Origin: Orientallactaga sibirica
Taxonomy: Eukaryota; Chordata; Mammalia; Rodentia; Dipodidae
Assembly (NCBI GenBank): GCA_036365145.1
Contig: JAEOAD010000031.1
Location: 12,682,001-12,746,000 of the forward strand
Length of the DNA stretch: 64,000 nucleotides
Direction of reading: 5' to 3'
Shown: in pieces, positions 41,435-51,099 of the stretch
Numbering within the stretch: position 1 is the stretch's first letter
Layout: every line of letters starts with the position of its first letter
Notes under the pieces: generated by a model
Seen by the model: the letters and a program-made list of their open reading frames with translations, nothing else
What the model was told of the DNA's origin: nothing
Database searches by the model: none
Program-made: the position numbers and the translations under genes

Positions 41435-41468
41435 TGCTTTCAAATAAATAAAAATAAACACTTTAAAA
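41236..41468 (+). mobile_element. DIP SINE
   Basis: GGGGCTGGAGAAATGGCTTAG to AAATAAATAAAAATAAACAC, with a (TC)n run at 41390-41430 and a small duplication in the B-box region. Confidence 0.93.
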
Positions 41469-41476
41469 AAAGGGGG

Positions 41477-41700
41477 GGGCTGGAGAAATGGCTTAGCAGT
41501 TAAGGTGTTTGCCTGTGAAGCCAAAGGATCCTGGTTCAATTCTCCAGGACCCACGTAAGCCAGATGCACAGGGGGCACATGCATCTGGAGTTCGTTTGCA
41601 GTGGCTGGAGGCCCTGGCGTGCCCATTCTCTCTCTGTCTGCCTCTCTTCTCTCTCTCTCTCTCTGCTTGCAAATAAATAAAATAAATATAAATATAAATT
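41477..41700 (+). mobile_element. DIP SINE
   Basis: GGGCTGGAGAAATGGCTTAG to AAATAAATAAAATAAATAT. Confidence 0.93.
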
Positions 41701-41716
41701 AAAAAAAAAAAAGCAA

Positions 41717-41867
41717 GCCGGCGTGGTGGTACACGCCTTTAATCCCAGCACTCAGGAGGCAGAGGTAGGAGGATCGCCATGAGTTTGATGCCACCCTGAG
41801 ACTACATAGTGAATTCCAGGTTAGCCTGGATCAGAGTGAGACCCTACCTCGAAAAAAAAAAAAAAAA
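41717..41867 (+). mobile_element. B1 SINE
   Basis: GCCGGCGTGGTGGTACACGC to GAGTGAGACCCTACCTCG and poly(A). Confidence 0.93.
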
Positions 41868-42027
41868 GCAAGCACAAAATCCAACAAAGCTGACTGCTCA
41901 GCACTCTTTGGGGCTGGACCCCAGGATCCACCCCCTAGTGACACCTCCTCCAGCTAGGTGGAGACTCAGGTTACAAACTTTAATGAAACCTGAGTGGATG
42001 GGGGAATATACATTGAAACTACTACAA

Positions 42028-42609
42028 CGGGGTAGAGAGTCCACGTGGGAGTAGGGGTCCCCACTTCTCAGTCCAGTAGGGCTGAGATGAGGGGGACTTA
42101 CCATAGCAGGGACCTGGAAGTTTAAGAGAGATAAAAAGCCAAAAAGAATTCAGGCTTTTTTTTTCTATGATGGGCTTACAGATCAACTCTGCCTGGACAC
42201 AGTTGCACACAGGAAAGGCATTCCACAGTTAGGATAAATGTATTTTCCGTGTGTATCACGTGACGTGTTCTTACCATGCTGGTTTCATTCTAAATAAAAG
42301 GCAGAAGTCTGAAGGAGCAAAATGCTTGTGACGTCATCCCTGTAGTAAAAACTGTGGTTTGGAGCTGGAGCACCCTGAGTCTATATGATCTCACATGGCT
42401 TTAGCAGCAGCATGGAGCCCCCACGTTCCCAGTTCCTCTCTTGGAGGAGAAATGAGCCAAGGACAGCATCCTTGGGACAGAGCCTGCTCCAAGCAGCTGC
42501 TCGGGACATGGCAGGTGCTGTTCTGGTGATGGTGCCCCTGTGGCAGTCCTACTTTCCTCACGCAGATCTGCTTCCTCTTCCAACGGTGTCCATGCTCACT
42601 TACTGACAA
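42028..42609. other. Unclassified unique sequence
   Basis: No repeat family recognised. Open frames on both strands around 42385-42609 have no family resemblance. Confidence 0.4.
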
Positions 42610-42790
42610 CAGCTAACAGTTCCACGACGCTCAATACACACCAATCACGGTACATCGAATCTTTCACTTACTTTGAGGGGTACCCAATGGTAACTATTGC
42701 TAATGCTTCCACTTGCCCGATAAGGAAATGGGTTCAAAGAAATTGAGCAGCACAGTCATCAGAGGAGAGCCATGGCTACAGAAAACAACC
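42610..42790 (+). mobile_element. MIR SINE
   Basis: CAACAGCTAACAGTTCC at the start, then GATAAGGAAATGGGTTCAAA and TTGAGCAGCACAGTCATCAG follow the MIR order (CAGCTAACATTTATTGAG, GATGAGGAAACTGAGGC, CAAGGTCACACAGC). Confidence 0.65.
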
Positions 42791-43326
42791 CCCAAATCAC
42801 ATCCTTTTATGTTAAAAAAAAAAAAAAAAAAGTTTTTCCCTCCCCTATAGTCTTAAAAAGCAAGAGTGAAACCTAGTGGGGAAAACCACAAAAGCCTGCA
42901 GTTCTATGTTTGACATCTGGGGCTCCTGGTGGCATTAGCTGGGCTCCAAGGGGTTAGGTAGACCTGTTCCTCCAACTCTATGACCTGGAGTATACACAGC
43001 CTCGCTCTTTGGCCAGCTCCACTCAGAGCCTGCGGCATACCCTGAACAACGTCCCCTATAGACTCCACGACCACTGGGGCTTCACTTCCCAGCTTTGTGT
43101 AATGGCATCTCAGGGCCTCCTTGCAAGAAATCGGACCCTGTCACTTCTTGACTGGCCTTGGCAGCTTTCTGGAATCTTGGCACAAGCCTCCAGGAACCCT
43201 TCACTCTTGTGTTTCTGCATACCAACAAAACCAGGGCCACATAGATAATAATGCCAAGCTCTGCCGCCAACTCAAGAAGCAGCCTGACCCCCTTCTGCCC
43301 CAGGCCTGTGGGCTCTGGGGAAACCC

Positions 43327-43357
<31 letters not shown>

Positions 43358-43525
43358 ATTTTCCAGCCCAACTACCACCTGAAGCTCTATCTTTTCACTC
43401 ACTCTTCTTGCGAATGAATTTGCATTGTTGTACCCTGAAGATCTTGCTGGGGGAGGTCTTTCCCTCAAGGCGCCTTATCTGTAATCTTACTGAAACATCT
43501 CCAGTTTCTCTTTTTGTCTCTTCAT
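42791..43525. other. Unclassified sequence with two A runs
   Basis: A runs at 42814-42831 and 43327-43355 are the only simple features. The second could be the tail of an unrecognised retrocopy ending there; upstream sequence was not matched to any gene. Confidence 0.4.
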
Positions 43526-43885
43526 GTGTATGTGTGGTGTGAGTGCATGTATTTATGCATGTTCATATGGATATAGGTGCCTGTGTGTGGGCAGGTGCAT
43601 GCGCACATGTTTGCACGCTTATGGAGGCCAGAGTTCAACGTTGGGTCTCTTCCTCAATTGCTCTCTACCTTATTTTTTTGAGACAGAGTCTCAGATTGAA
43701 CATACGACTCACCGGTTTGACTACACTAGCTAGCCTGTAAGCCCTCGGAATCCCTGATGCCTGCCTCCCCAGTGCTGGTATTACAAGCATATGTTACCAC
43801 TCTTGGCATTTACATGGGTACTGGAGACCCAAACTCATGCTTGTGTGGCAAGCACTTTTCCCAATCAGTCATTTCCCCAGACCCA
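43526..43885 (-). mobile_element. B4 SINE
   Basis: Reverse-strand: TGTG-rich tail, GGAGGCCAGAGTTCAACG, GAGACAGAGTCTCAGATTG, GCTGGTATTACAAGCATATG, GGCAAGCACTTTTCCC and CATTTCCCCAGA. Confidence 0.78.
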
Positions 43886-43897
43886 TGGTTTCTCTTT

Positions 43898-44057
43898 TCC
43901 CCACCTCCCCCCACCACCCCAGGTAGGGTTTCACTCTAGCCCAGGCTGACCTGGAATTCACTATGTAGTCTCAGGATGGCCTTGGACTCATAGTGATCCT
44001 CCTACCTCTGGCTCATGAGTGCTGGGATCAAAGGCGTGAGCCACTACACTCAGCCTG
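43898..44057 (-). mobile_element. B1 SINE
   Basis: CCAGGTAGGGTTTCACTCTA to GAGCCACTACACTCAGCC; the usual T-rich tail is replaced by a CCCC-rich one. Confidence 0.85.
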
Positions 44058-44084
44058 ATTTCTTCCTCCTCTCTCTCTCTCTCT

Positions 44085-44203
44085 TTAATTTATTTGAGAA
44101 AGAAAGAATGGGCACACCCGGACGACTTTGTCTATCTGGCTTTATGTGGGTACTAAGGAATTGAACCCAGGTCAGCAGGCTATGCAAGCAAGAGCCTTAA
44201 CCA
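44085..44203 (-). mobile_element. DIP SINE, shortened
   Basis: TTTAATTTATTTGAGAAAG, GAATGGGCACACCCGG, then directly GACTTTGTCTATCTGGC; the head ends at AGAGCCTTAACC. Confidence 0.75.
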
Positions 44204-44239
44204 GGGAACAATTTTTCTTTTATGGGAATAATCCCTGTT

Positions 44240-44405
44240 TTAGTATTTATTTGAGAAAGAGAAAGAATGGGTGTGCCAGAGCCTCTTACCACTGCAAACA
44301 AACTCCAGAAACTATCTGGCTTTACATGGGCACTGGGGAGTCAAACCCTGGCCTGCAGGCTTTACAAATAAATGCCTTTGACTTCTGATCCTTCTCTCCG
44401 GTCTG
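44240..44405 (-). mobile_element. DIP SINE
   Basis: TATTTATTTGAGAAAGAGAA to GATCCTTCTCTCCGGTC, diverged in the A-box region. Confidence 0.82.
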
Positions 44406-44416
44406 GGTCTAATCTC

Positions 44417-44460
44417 TTTTAAAATGACAGATGCAGACTTTTAAAATGACAGATGCAGAC
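44417..44460 (+). repeat. 22-bp perfect tandem duplication
   Basis: TTTTAAAATGACAGATGCAG followed by AC occurs at 44417-44438 and again at 44439-44460 without mismatch. Confidence 0.95.
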
Positions 44461-44500
44461 TGAGTACCTGAGTTAGGATCTTCAGCTAAAAACCAAGCGG

Positions 44501-44664
44501 GGCTGGAGAGACAAGGCACTTTGCCCTAAGGACCCCAGGCTCTCTCCAGGACCCACGTAAGCCAGATGCACAAGGGGGTGCACCTGAGTTAGGATCTTGG
44601 CAGATCTGGCATAACCTGCCTAGTTCTGTATCTCTCTCTCTCTCAAATAAATAAATAATAAAAT

Positions 44665-44702
<38 letters not shown>
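44501..44702 (+). mobile_element. DIP SINE, rearranged, with long poly(A)
   Basis: GGGCTGGAGAGACAAGGCAC to CACAAGGGGGTGCACC. The next bases, ACCTGAGTTAGGATCTT at about 44582, copy the sequence before the element (44464), and the CT/AAATAAA tail plus an A run (44670-44702) come later. Confidence 0.75.
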
Positions 44703-44707
<5 letters not shown>

Positions 44708-44938
44708 AGGCAGACTCCTGTAATCCCAATGTGCCTGTGGAGAGAAGAGAGATGGAGACAGGAGCATTTCCCAGAAGTCTGTGAAAGGAGAGGTGGAAAA
44801 TAAGAGATACTGCCTCAAAGGCTGTGGAAAATGAGAACTGACTCGAAAGTTCTCCTCTGGCCTCCACACACACACACCATGGCATGTACACTCCTGTACT
44901 TACACACATGAACACACACACATGCCAAATAAAAAAGT
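44703..44938 (+). mobile_element. B4 SINE 3' part
   Basis: CTCCTGTAATCCCAATGTGC, AGAGATACTGCCTCAAAGG, GTTCTCCTCTGGCCTCC and a CA-rich tail; the head is missing. Confidence 0.6.
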
Positions 44939-44942
44939 AAAG

Positions 44943-45098
44943 GCTGGGCATGATGGTGCACGTCTTTAATCCCAGCACTTGGGAGGCAGAGGTAGGAGGA
45001 TCGCCATGAGTTCGAGGCCACCCTGAGACTACATAGTTAATTCCAGGTCAGCCTGAGCTAGAGTGAGACCCTACCTCGAACAACAAAATAAAAAAGTA
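44943..45098 (+). mobile_element. B1 SINE
   Basis: GGCTGGGCATGATGGTGCAC to GAGTGAGACCCTACCTCG. AAATAAAAAAGTAA occurs on both sides (44927 and 45087), a target-site duplication. Confidence 0.93.
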
Positions 45099-45166
45099 AG
45101 GTGCATTGTCTTTTCAGCCTTGTTCCCAACTTTAAACTCACATTCCATTCCTTCCCAAACTGCACA

Positions 45167-45357
45167 TTGTTTTATTTTATTTATTTACTTATTTGAGAGA
45201 GAGAGAATGGGCATGCCAGGGCCTCTAGCCACTGCAAACAAACTCCAGACACATGTGCCACCTTGTATATCTGACTTACGTGGGTGCTGGGGAATCAAAC
45301 CTGGGTCCTTAGGCTTCACAGGTTAGCACCTTAACATCTAAGCCATCTCTCCAGCCC
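45167..45357 (-). mobile_element. DIP SINE
   Basis: TTATTTATTTACTTATTTGAGAG to TAAGCCATCTCTCCAGCCCC. Confidence 0.92.
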
Positions 45358-45818
45358 CAAAGTGCATGTTTTTGATATTTTTCTGCTCTCTTGCTGAATC
45401 TAACAAGAATGACAGCAGTAGCCACATCACAGCTTGCTTATTACAGTGACTCAAGGTGTCTTCTGACAAACAACTTAGTCCATTACTTTCCAATCCAACT
45501 TCACTCAAGTTTCCAGTACAAAGGCAGAGGGCAGCAGGATTCTTTGCCAGGATGCAATGCAAAAAGCCTCTAAGCCCACTTTGTGACAGAACCCTTGCTC
45601 CCCTCTGAAATCCCACAAGTCCAGCTTTGACCATTCACATTTCTACTGGTACTCTGGTCTTCCTTATTCTCACCAAAACTGTCCATTAATCTCTGCTCAC
45701 AGCACTCTAGGGCCCACGCTCTCCACATTCCTCCCACAAGCCAACTCTAAAACCTATGAACTACCTGATTAATTTTTTCACAGCAATGGCCCCCACTTCT
45801 CCCACCAATTTTCTGTAT
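45358..45818. other. Unclassified unique sequence
   Basis: No repeat or supported exon. Confidence 0.4.
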
Positions 45819-46215
45819 CAGTTACCTTTCTCATTCCTGTGACCAAATACCTGACCAGAAGCAACTTCAAGAAGAAGGGCTTTGGGCTGGAGAAATGGCT
45901 TAGCGGTTAAGGCCTGTGAAACCTAAGGACCCTGGTTTTTGATTCCCCAGGACCCATGCAAGCCAGATGCACAAGGAGGTTGCATACATCTGGAGTTCAT
46001 TTGCAGTGGTCAGAGGCCCTGGAATGCTCATTCTCTCTTTCTTTCTATTTGCCTCTTCTCTCTCTCTCTCTCTCTCTCTCAAATAAATAAATAATAATTT
46101 AAAGAAGAAGGATGAGGGCTTTATGTTGGCCCCCAGTTTGAAGGACACTGTCCACCATGATGGTGGGAGCATGCAGCAACTGCTCATATCCAACAGACCA
46201 GGAAGCAGAGCTGTA
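45819..46215 (-). mobile_element. MaLR LTR fragment split by DIP
   Basis: CAGTTACCTTTCTCATTCC, GACCAAATACCTGACCAG before the DIP, and GGCTTTATGTTGGCCCCCAG, CCACCATGATGGTGGGAGC after it, match the reverse of the MaLR LTR 3' half seen at 29353-29500. Confidence 0.7.
45884..46102 (+). mobile_element. DIP SINE in MaLR LTR
   Basis: GGGCTGGAGAAATGGCTTAG to AAATAAATAAATAATAATTT; AAGAAGAAGG lies on both sides (45870 and about 46101), a target-site duplication. Confidence 0.93.
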
Positions 46216-46235
46216 TCATTTTTTTAATGAAAATA

Positions 46236-46390
46236 AGAGTCAAGCATGGTGGTATATGCCTTTAATCCCAACACTCGAGGGGCTGAGAACTACCATGAGT
46301 TCAAGGCCAATTTGGTACTACAGAGTGAGTCCCAATGCAGCCTGGGATAGAGTGAGACTCTATCTTGAAACAAAACAAAGAAATAAGTAA
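46236..46390 (+). mobile_element. B1 SINE
   Basis: GTCAAGCATGGTGGTATATG to GAGTGAGACTCTATCTTG. Confidence 0.88.
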
Positions 46391-46491
46391 ATAAACAACA
46401 CTCACAGCCTATTCCTTAGAACACCTTTTAGAACAAACCAGTTAATAGGGAAAAAAAGGAAATAGCGTATATTTAAAAATATATAATATAC

Positions 46492-46605
46492 CTGAGCATG
46501 GTGGCACACACCTATAATCCTACACTTGGATGATGGAGGTAGGAGGATAAGTAGTTCAAGACCAGCCTCAGCTACACAGTGAGTTTCAGGCCTCCATTTG
46601 TTAAA
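46492..46605 (+). mobile_element. Old B1 SINE
   Basis: CCTGAGCATGGTGGCACACA, GTTCAAGACCAGCCTCAGC; truncated 3' part. Confidence 0.75.
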
Positions 46606-46650
46606 AAGATAGATAGGTAAATAGATGGATGGATAGATAGATGATAGAGA
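46606..46650 (+). repeat. (GATA)n-like microsatellite
   Basis: Interrupted GATA/GATG units. Confidence 0.8.
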
Positions 46651-46724
46651 GAGAAAGATATATGTATGTATATATTTCTACCATAGTTAAATAGTTATTT
46701 GAGGATAGTCCAAGCATTTGTGTA

Positions 46725-46856
46725 TGTGAAGGTAGGGTCTTGCTCTAGCCCAAGCTGACCTGGAATTAGTCTCAGGCTGCCCTTGAACTCACAGTGATCC
46801 TCCTGCGGCAGCCTCCTACGTACTGAGATTAAAGGCATGCACCACCATGCCCAGCA
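46725..46856 (-). mobile_element. B1 SINE
   Basis: GAAGGTAGGGTCTTGCTCTA to CACCACCATGCCCAGC with a short internal deletion. Confidence 0.88.
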
Positions 46857-46865
46857 TTGTATATC

Positions 46866-47018
46866 TTTTTTTTTTTCTTTTTTTTTAGGTAGGGTCTCAC
46901 TTTAGCCCAAGCTAACCTGGAACTCATTCTGTAGTTCCAGGCTGGCCTTGAACTCACAGGGATTCTACTTCTGTCTCCGAAGTGCTAGGATTAAAGTTGT
47001 GAGCCACCCTACCTGGAC
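46866..47018 (-). mobile_element. B1 SINE
   Basis: T-rich tail, TAGGTAGGGTCTCACTTTAG to GAGCCACCCTACCTGG. Confidence 0.88.
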
Positions 47019-47498
47019 CTGAAGAGATAAACATCCCAGGGCACTTCACCCCAGCCCCAGCTAAAACCACAGAGGAATTGGGGAAATGAGCAAGAGTGCT
47101 GCTTTCTAGTTGAACCTGATATCAGCACAAGGGTGAAGGAGATAGACACTGAGAACACTCAACACCTACAAAACAGAGATCCAGGGGCCCCTAATGAGAG
47201 CATCACTGAAGTAGACTTAAAACACACCCAACATGGCTCAGGGCATCTTGCAGAAGAGGGGAAAGATTGTTAGAGCCACAAGCTGGGACATTATGCACAG
47301 AGACATTGCTCTCCCCCATAACTGACCGCTAACTCCCACAATGCATGATCCACAATCCCCATGGGGATGACCTGCATCCCCAACAAGGAGGGTCCCTTTG
47401 GAAAAGGGGCAGAAGTGAGGGAAAGGATGGTACCAACATATGGTGTGCACATACTAAGTATGTCCATAACTAATAAAAATAAATATTTACAAAAAACA
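47019..47498 (+). mobile_element. L1 3'UTR (type II) with short poly(A)
   Basis: Parallel to 10390-10855: AACCACAGAGGAATTGG, GGAGATAGACACTGAG, CACACCCAACATGGCTCAGG, CCCCATGGGGATGACC, and the end CATAACTAATAAAAATAAAT. Confidence 0.8.
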
Positions 47499-47509
47499 CA
47501 GTTCTCTTG

Positions 47510-47668
47510 CCAGGAGTGGTGATGCACGCCTTTAATCCCAGCATTTAGGAGGCAGAGGGAGGAGGATTGCCATGAGTTCGAGGCCACCCTGAGACTCCAT
47601 AGTGAATTCCAGGTCAGCCTGAGCTAGAGTGAGACCTTACCTCAAAAAACAAAAAAATAAATAAATAA
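47510..47668 (+). mobile_element. B1 SINE
   Basis: GCCAGGAGTGGTGATGCACG to GAGTGAGACCTTACCTC. AACACAGTTCTC/AACACAGTTTTC before and after is a target-site duplication. Confidence 0.93.
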
Positions 47669-47679
47669 CACAGTTTTCA

Positions 47680-47818
47680 CCGGGCGTGGTGGCGCATGCC
47701 TTTAATCCCAGCACTTGGGAGGCAGAGGTAGGAGGATCACCGTGAGTTAGTGGCCAAATTCCAGGTCAGCCTGGGCCAGAGTGAGACCGTACCTAGAAAA
47801 ACAAAAAAAAAAAAAAAA
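47680..47818 (+). mobile_element. B1 SINE, internally deleted
   Basis: CCGGGCGTGGTGGCGCATGC to GAGTGAGACCGTACC; the GGCCACCCTGAGACTACATAG block is missing. Confidence 0.9.
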
Positions 47819-47819
47819 A

Positions 47820-48020
47820 CAGTTCTCACTTCAAAAGAGATTAGACATAGAGCCAAATATGAATGACCATGGCACAGACTCTCAAATAAACAAAAAGAAA
47901 AACATAACTAAACATTATGCACAAGGCAATTGGTTACCCAAGTACCATGTTCCAACATGGCAATAGTTTCATGAAGTTTCTCTATGTCTGTGACTAATAA
48001 AAATAAATTTAAAAAAATCA
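47820..48020 (+). mobile_element. Probable continuation of L1 3' end
   Basis: It ends GTGACTAATAAAAATAAATTT, like the 47019-47498 terminus, but the body was not matched to another copy here. Confidence 0.35.
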
Positions 48021-48105
48021 CGTAGGTGGCACAAGAATCTTCAGCACTCAGGAGGCAGAGGTAGGAGGATCACCATGAGTTCAAGGCCACCCTGAGACTA
48101 CATTT
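48021..48105 (+). mobile_element. B1 SINE, both ends truncated
   Basis: GTAGGTGGCACAAGAATCTTC and CAGCACTCAGGAGGCAGAGG to CCACCCTGAGACTACAT; it stops mid-element. Confidence 0.8.
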
Positions 48106-49051
48106 GAAAGTTTTCTCCAGAAACTGTTTGAAGATAAGGTTGATCAGTAATCAGGTTAGAAATATTAGTTAGGCAGTTTACAGCAAAGCAGAGAACTCAA
48201 TGCTATAGGCCTCAGATGCTCTGATGCTGTGCTTGGCCTTTGGGTTGGCAGAAGCTAAGGAGTCTTAAGTACATTCCATAATGGATCTTACCTGAGAGTC
48301 ACAAGGCTATTAGGTCACACACAGAGGTGAACAATAAATGACTATTAAGGGAACTAAGTAGAGTATGAAATAATTAGGCTCCCAACCTATAACATTACAA
48401 TTCTCTACAATCACAGAAGTTTTAAAGAATGTTTCCATCAGCCTTGGAGAAGGTTTAACATGGATATGGCTTTATTTTACCCATCCCGAAACTTCGGTTA
48501 TTTTAAAAAAAAAATCTTACCATGTACTCTGTCAATTTCCTACAATTGAAATTAAGACACAAATGTTGATTATTTTAGTAATTGAACATGGCTTTAGGGT
48601 GAACAGCCTCCCCTAATGGTAGAGGCTGGGAGTTACTTAAAACTCATTATGGTTTGTGCATGCCTTGGCTCTGCAAGCGAACCTGAGTTCCAAGTACAAG
48701 GCTGTCTGCAGTTTGCTTATCTAGAAAATGCTAAAGTCCGGGTTGAGGGAGTTATGAATAGATACATCAATGCCAGATCCACAATCCATGGTAGCATTTA
48801 TTAATATGAAAATCCCATTTTCAATGGCTTTTTCTACCCAACTGAGTTGGCCCAGTGAAGTAATCCTGTTAAAACCAAATCCCTGTCTCAAGAGACCTAG
48901 GAGGAATTGTTATTTGCATAGATTTGCATATCAGTCCCTAGCTGGTGAAATTCCTCATTAAAGAATGAATTTCCCCAGGCTACTGAAATCCAGGAAATTA
49001 AATATGTTGGCCCAATTTATTGAACAGAATTGGCCAACTCTCTTACTCTCT
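48106..49051. other. Unclassified unique stretch
   Basis: A/T-rich sequence with no recognised repeat or supported exon. Confidence 0.4.
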
Positions 49052-49150
49052 GATTTTTGTTTTGTTTTGTTTTGTTTTTCAAGGTAGGGTTTGCTCTAGC
49101 CCAGGCTGACCTGGAATTCACTATGTAGTCTCAGGGTGACCTCAAATCAC
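49052..49150 (-). mobile_element. B1 SINE, head missing
   Basis: GTTTT tail, CAAGGTAGGGTTTGCTCTAG to GGTGACCTCAAATCACA; the CCTCCCAAGTGCTGGGATTA part is absent. Confidence 0.85.
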
Positions 49151-49237
49151 AACAAACCTCTTGATACAGTATTTGGGGGCTGAGAAGGGGTCACACAAGT
49201 TTATGAACACCAATTTTGAGTCCTGTTCTATTTTTTC

Positions 49238-49430
49238 ACTTTATTTTATTTTATTTATTTGAAATAGAAAGAGAGAGAGAGAATGGGCATGCCAGGGCCT
49301 CTCACCACTGCAAATGAACTCCAGACACATGCACAACCTTGTGATATGGCTTATGTGGGTACTGGGGAATTGAACATGGGTCCTTAGGCTTTGCAGGTAA
49401 GCACCTTAACCACTAAGCCATCTCTCCAGC
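49238..49430 (-). mobile_element. DIP SINE
   Basis: Reverse-strand copy from TTTATTTTATTTTATTTATT to AAGCCATCTCTCCAGCC, with TGTTCTATTTTT-like flanks. Confidence 0.92.
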
Positions 49431-49451
49431 CTTCCTGTTTTTGTTTTTTTT

Positions 49452-49675
49452 TTTTTAATTTGAGAGAGAGAGGAAGAGGCAGAGAGAGAATGGGTGTGCC
49501 AGGGCTTCTCAGCCAGTAAGGACAAACTCCAGACACGTGCACCCCCTTGTGCACATTTGCAACATTACATGCTTGCGTCACTTTTGGTCTGGCTAAACAT
49601 GGGGCCCAGAGATTCCAATGGGCCTTCTTAGGCTTCACAGGCAGGCACCTTAAGTGCTAAGCCATCTCTCTAGCC
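49452..49675 (-). mobile_element. DIP SINE, variant subfamily II
   Basis: GAGAGAATGGGTGTGCCAGG, TTGTGCACATTTGC, GTCTGGCTAAACATGGG and AAGCCATCTCTCTAGCC. It stands beside the previous DIP in the same orientation, and the flank CTTG TTCTATTTTT returns at 49678. Confidence 0.9.
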
Positions 49676-49689
49676 TTCTTGTTCTATTT

Positions 49690-50461
49690 TTAACAAAGAA
49701 TTGATAAAAATGAAACTCAAGAAAGATAAATTATTAATTATTAAGTTTATTTAGGGAGAGCAAAACCCTACCTCAAAAAATTATTTAGGGAGAAATAACA
49801 AGTTGTGGGGTTTATATAAGGGAGATTGGGTCTAGCAAGAAGGCTAGAGCAGAGTCATAAACACGTAGCAAGTAGGAAACATGATCTCACGTGGAAAACA
49901 CTGTATAGTTGATCATTTAAGAAAATTTGAGGGTTTTAGGGAAAGCGTAGAACCACAGGCACATGGAGGATAGAATCTAGACGTTTGTGTAGGGAGACTT
50001 AGAAGAAATACACATAGTATCCACCTTCTGTTTCCTCATGGAAGGAAGTTAAGGGGGCAAACAGTGGGAGATTAAGGAAGAATAGCAGAGGGAAAATCAA
50101 AGCAAATGCTGAGAAATCTTAAGGAGTTTAGAGACACAGGTAACAAGACTAGAGTTAGTGAAACCATCTACATGGCAGATCTGGAGTATAGGGGAAACAC
50201 ACACGTGGTAGATTTAGAGACCAGAGAAAAATCACACACGTAATTAAAGTGAGAAGTTACTCCAAACTATAAAGCAGAGGCAAGCAGTAAAATTCCTCTA
50301 GACCAAGAAACAGCATTATGTTCTCCCAGGCTGAGTGGGGGGAGAGGACAGATTTGTGTGTATCCCTGTGGTCTGAGCAAAGAGAGGCAGGCAGAGAGAG
50401 AATTCGGAGAGAGCAAAGGAGGAGCTCGAATAGCCTTTATAGTTGATTGAAATATATTCTT
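49690..50461. other. Unclassified, possibly LTR-derived stretch
   Basis: Loose recurrences such as CACGTGG, CACACACGTGGTAG and TCACACACGTAA (50160-50245) and a TATATAAGGGAG at 49814 are seen. These could be from a decayed LTR, but no ends or target duplication could be defined. Confidence 0.3.
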
Positions 50462-50692
50462 GGGCTGGAGAGATGGCTTGGCAGTTAACACACTTGCCTG
50501 TGAAGACTGAGGACCCAGACTCAATTCCCTGGTACCCATGTAAGCCAGGTACACACTGTGTCACATGTGTCTGGAGTTCATTTGCAGTGGCTTAAGGCCC
50601 TGGTAAGCCCATTCTCTCCCTCTCTCTCTACCTCTTTCTCTCTCTTTCTCAAATAAATAAATAAATAAAATATAACTTTTAAAAATGTTTAG
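50462..50692 (+). mobile_element. DIP SINE
   Basis: GGGCTGGAGAGATGGCTTGG to AAATAAATAAATAAATAAAA; GAAATATATTCTT and GAAATGTATTCTT flank it. Confidence 0.93.
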
Positions 50693-50921
50693 AAATGTAT
50701 TCTTTCAGGTATGCAAGGGTAAGATCTGATTGGTTTCTAGATTTGGAGGGTGAACCCTCCGGCTAGCCCACCTTGGAAATCTATGTAGGTAGTGCACTAG
50801 ACTGAAGACATCAGGGGGCACTGTAGATCAGTCTTGATCAGACATGAATTCCATTCTTGTACCAGGCCAAGGTGGCATGTGGGATAGCATCTCCTGGTTC
50901 CCTCTGGGCCTCAATTTCTTA

Positions 50922-51090
50922 TTTGTTTGGTTTTTGTTGGGGGGGAGGAGGTTCAAGGTAGGGTCTCACTGTGGCCCAGGCTGACCTGGCATTCACTATG
51001 TAGTCTCAGGGTGGCCTCAAACTCACAGCAATCCTCCTACCTCTGCCTCCCAAGTGCTGGGATTAAAGGAGTGTATCACCACGCCCGTCT
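50922..51090 (-). mobile_element. B1 SINE
   Basis: G-rich tail GGGGGGGAGGAGG, CAAGGTAGGGTCTCACTGTG to CACCACGCCCGTCT. Confidence 0.92.
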
Positions 51091-51099
51091 AGATGTATA

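Larger units (their letters stand above)
40800..42027 (-). mobile_element. MaLR-type LTR interrupted by four SINEs
   Basis: The two halves are 40800-40985 and 41868-42027. On the minus strand it starts TGTAGTAGTTTCAATG and includes GGAGGAGGTGTCACTAG and GGGGTCCAGCCCCAAAG, ending GCTGACTACAACA. Three DIPs and a B1 lie between the halves. Family membership is inferred from length, ends and the GGAGGTGT block. Confidence 0.7.
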
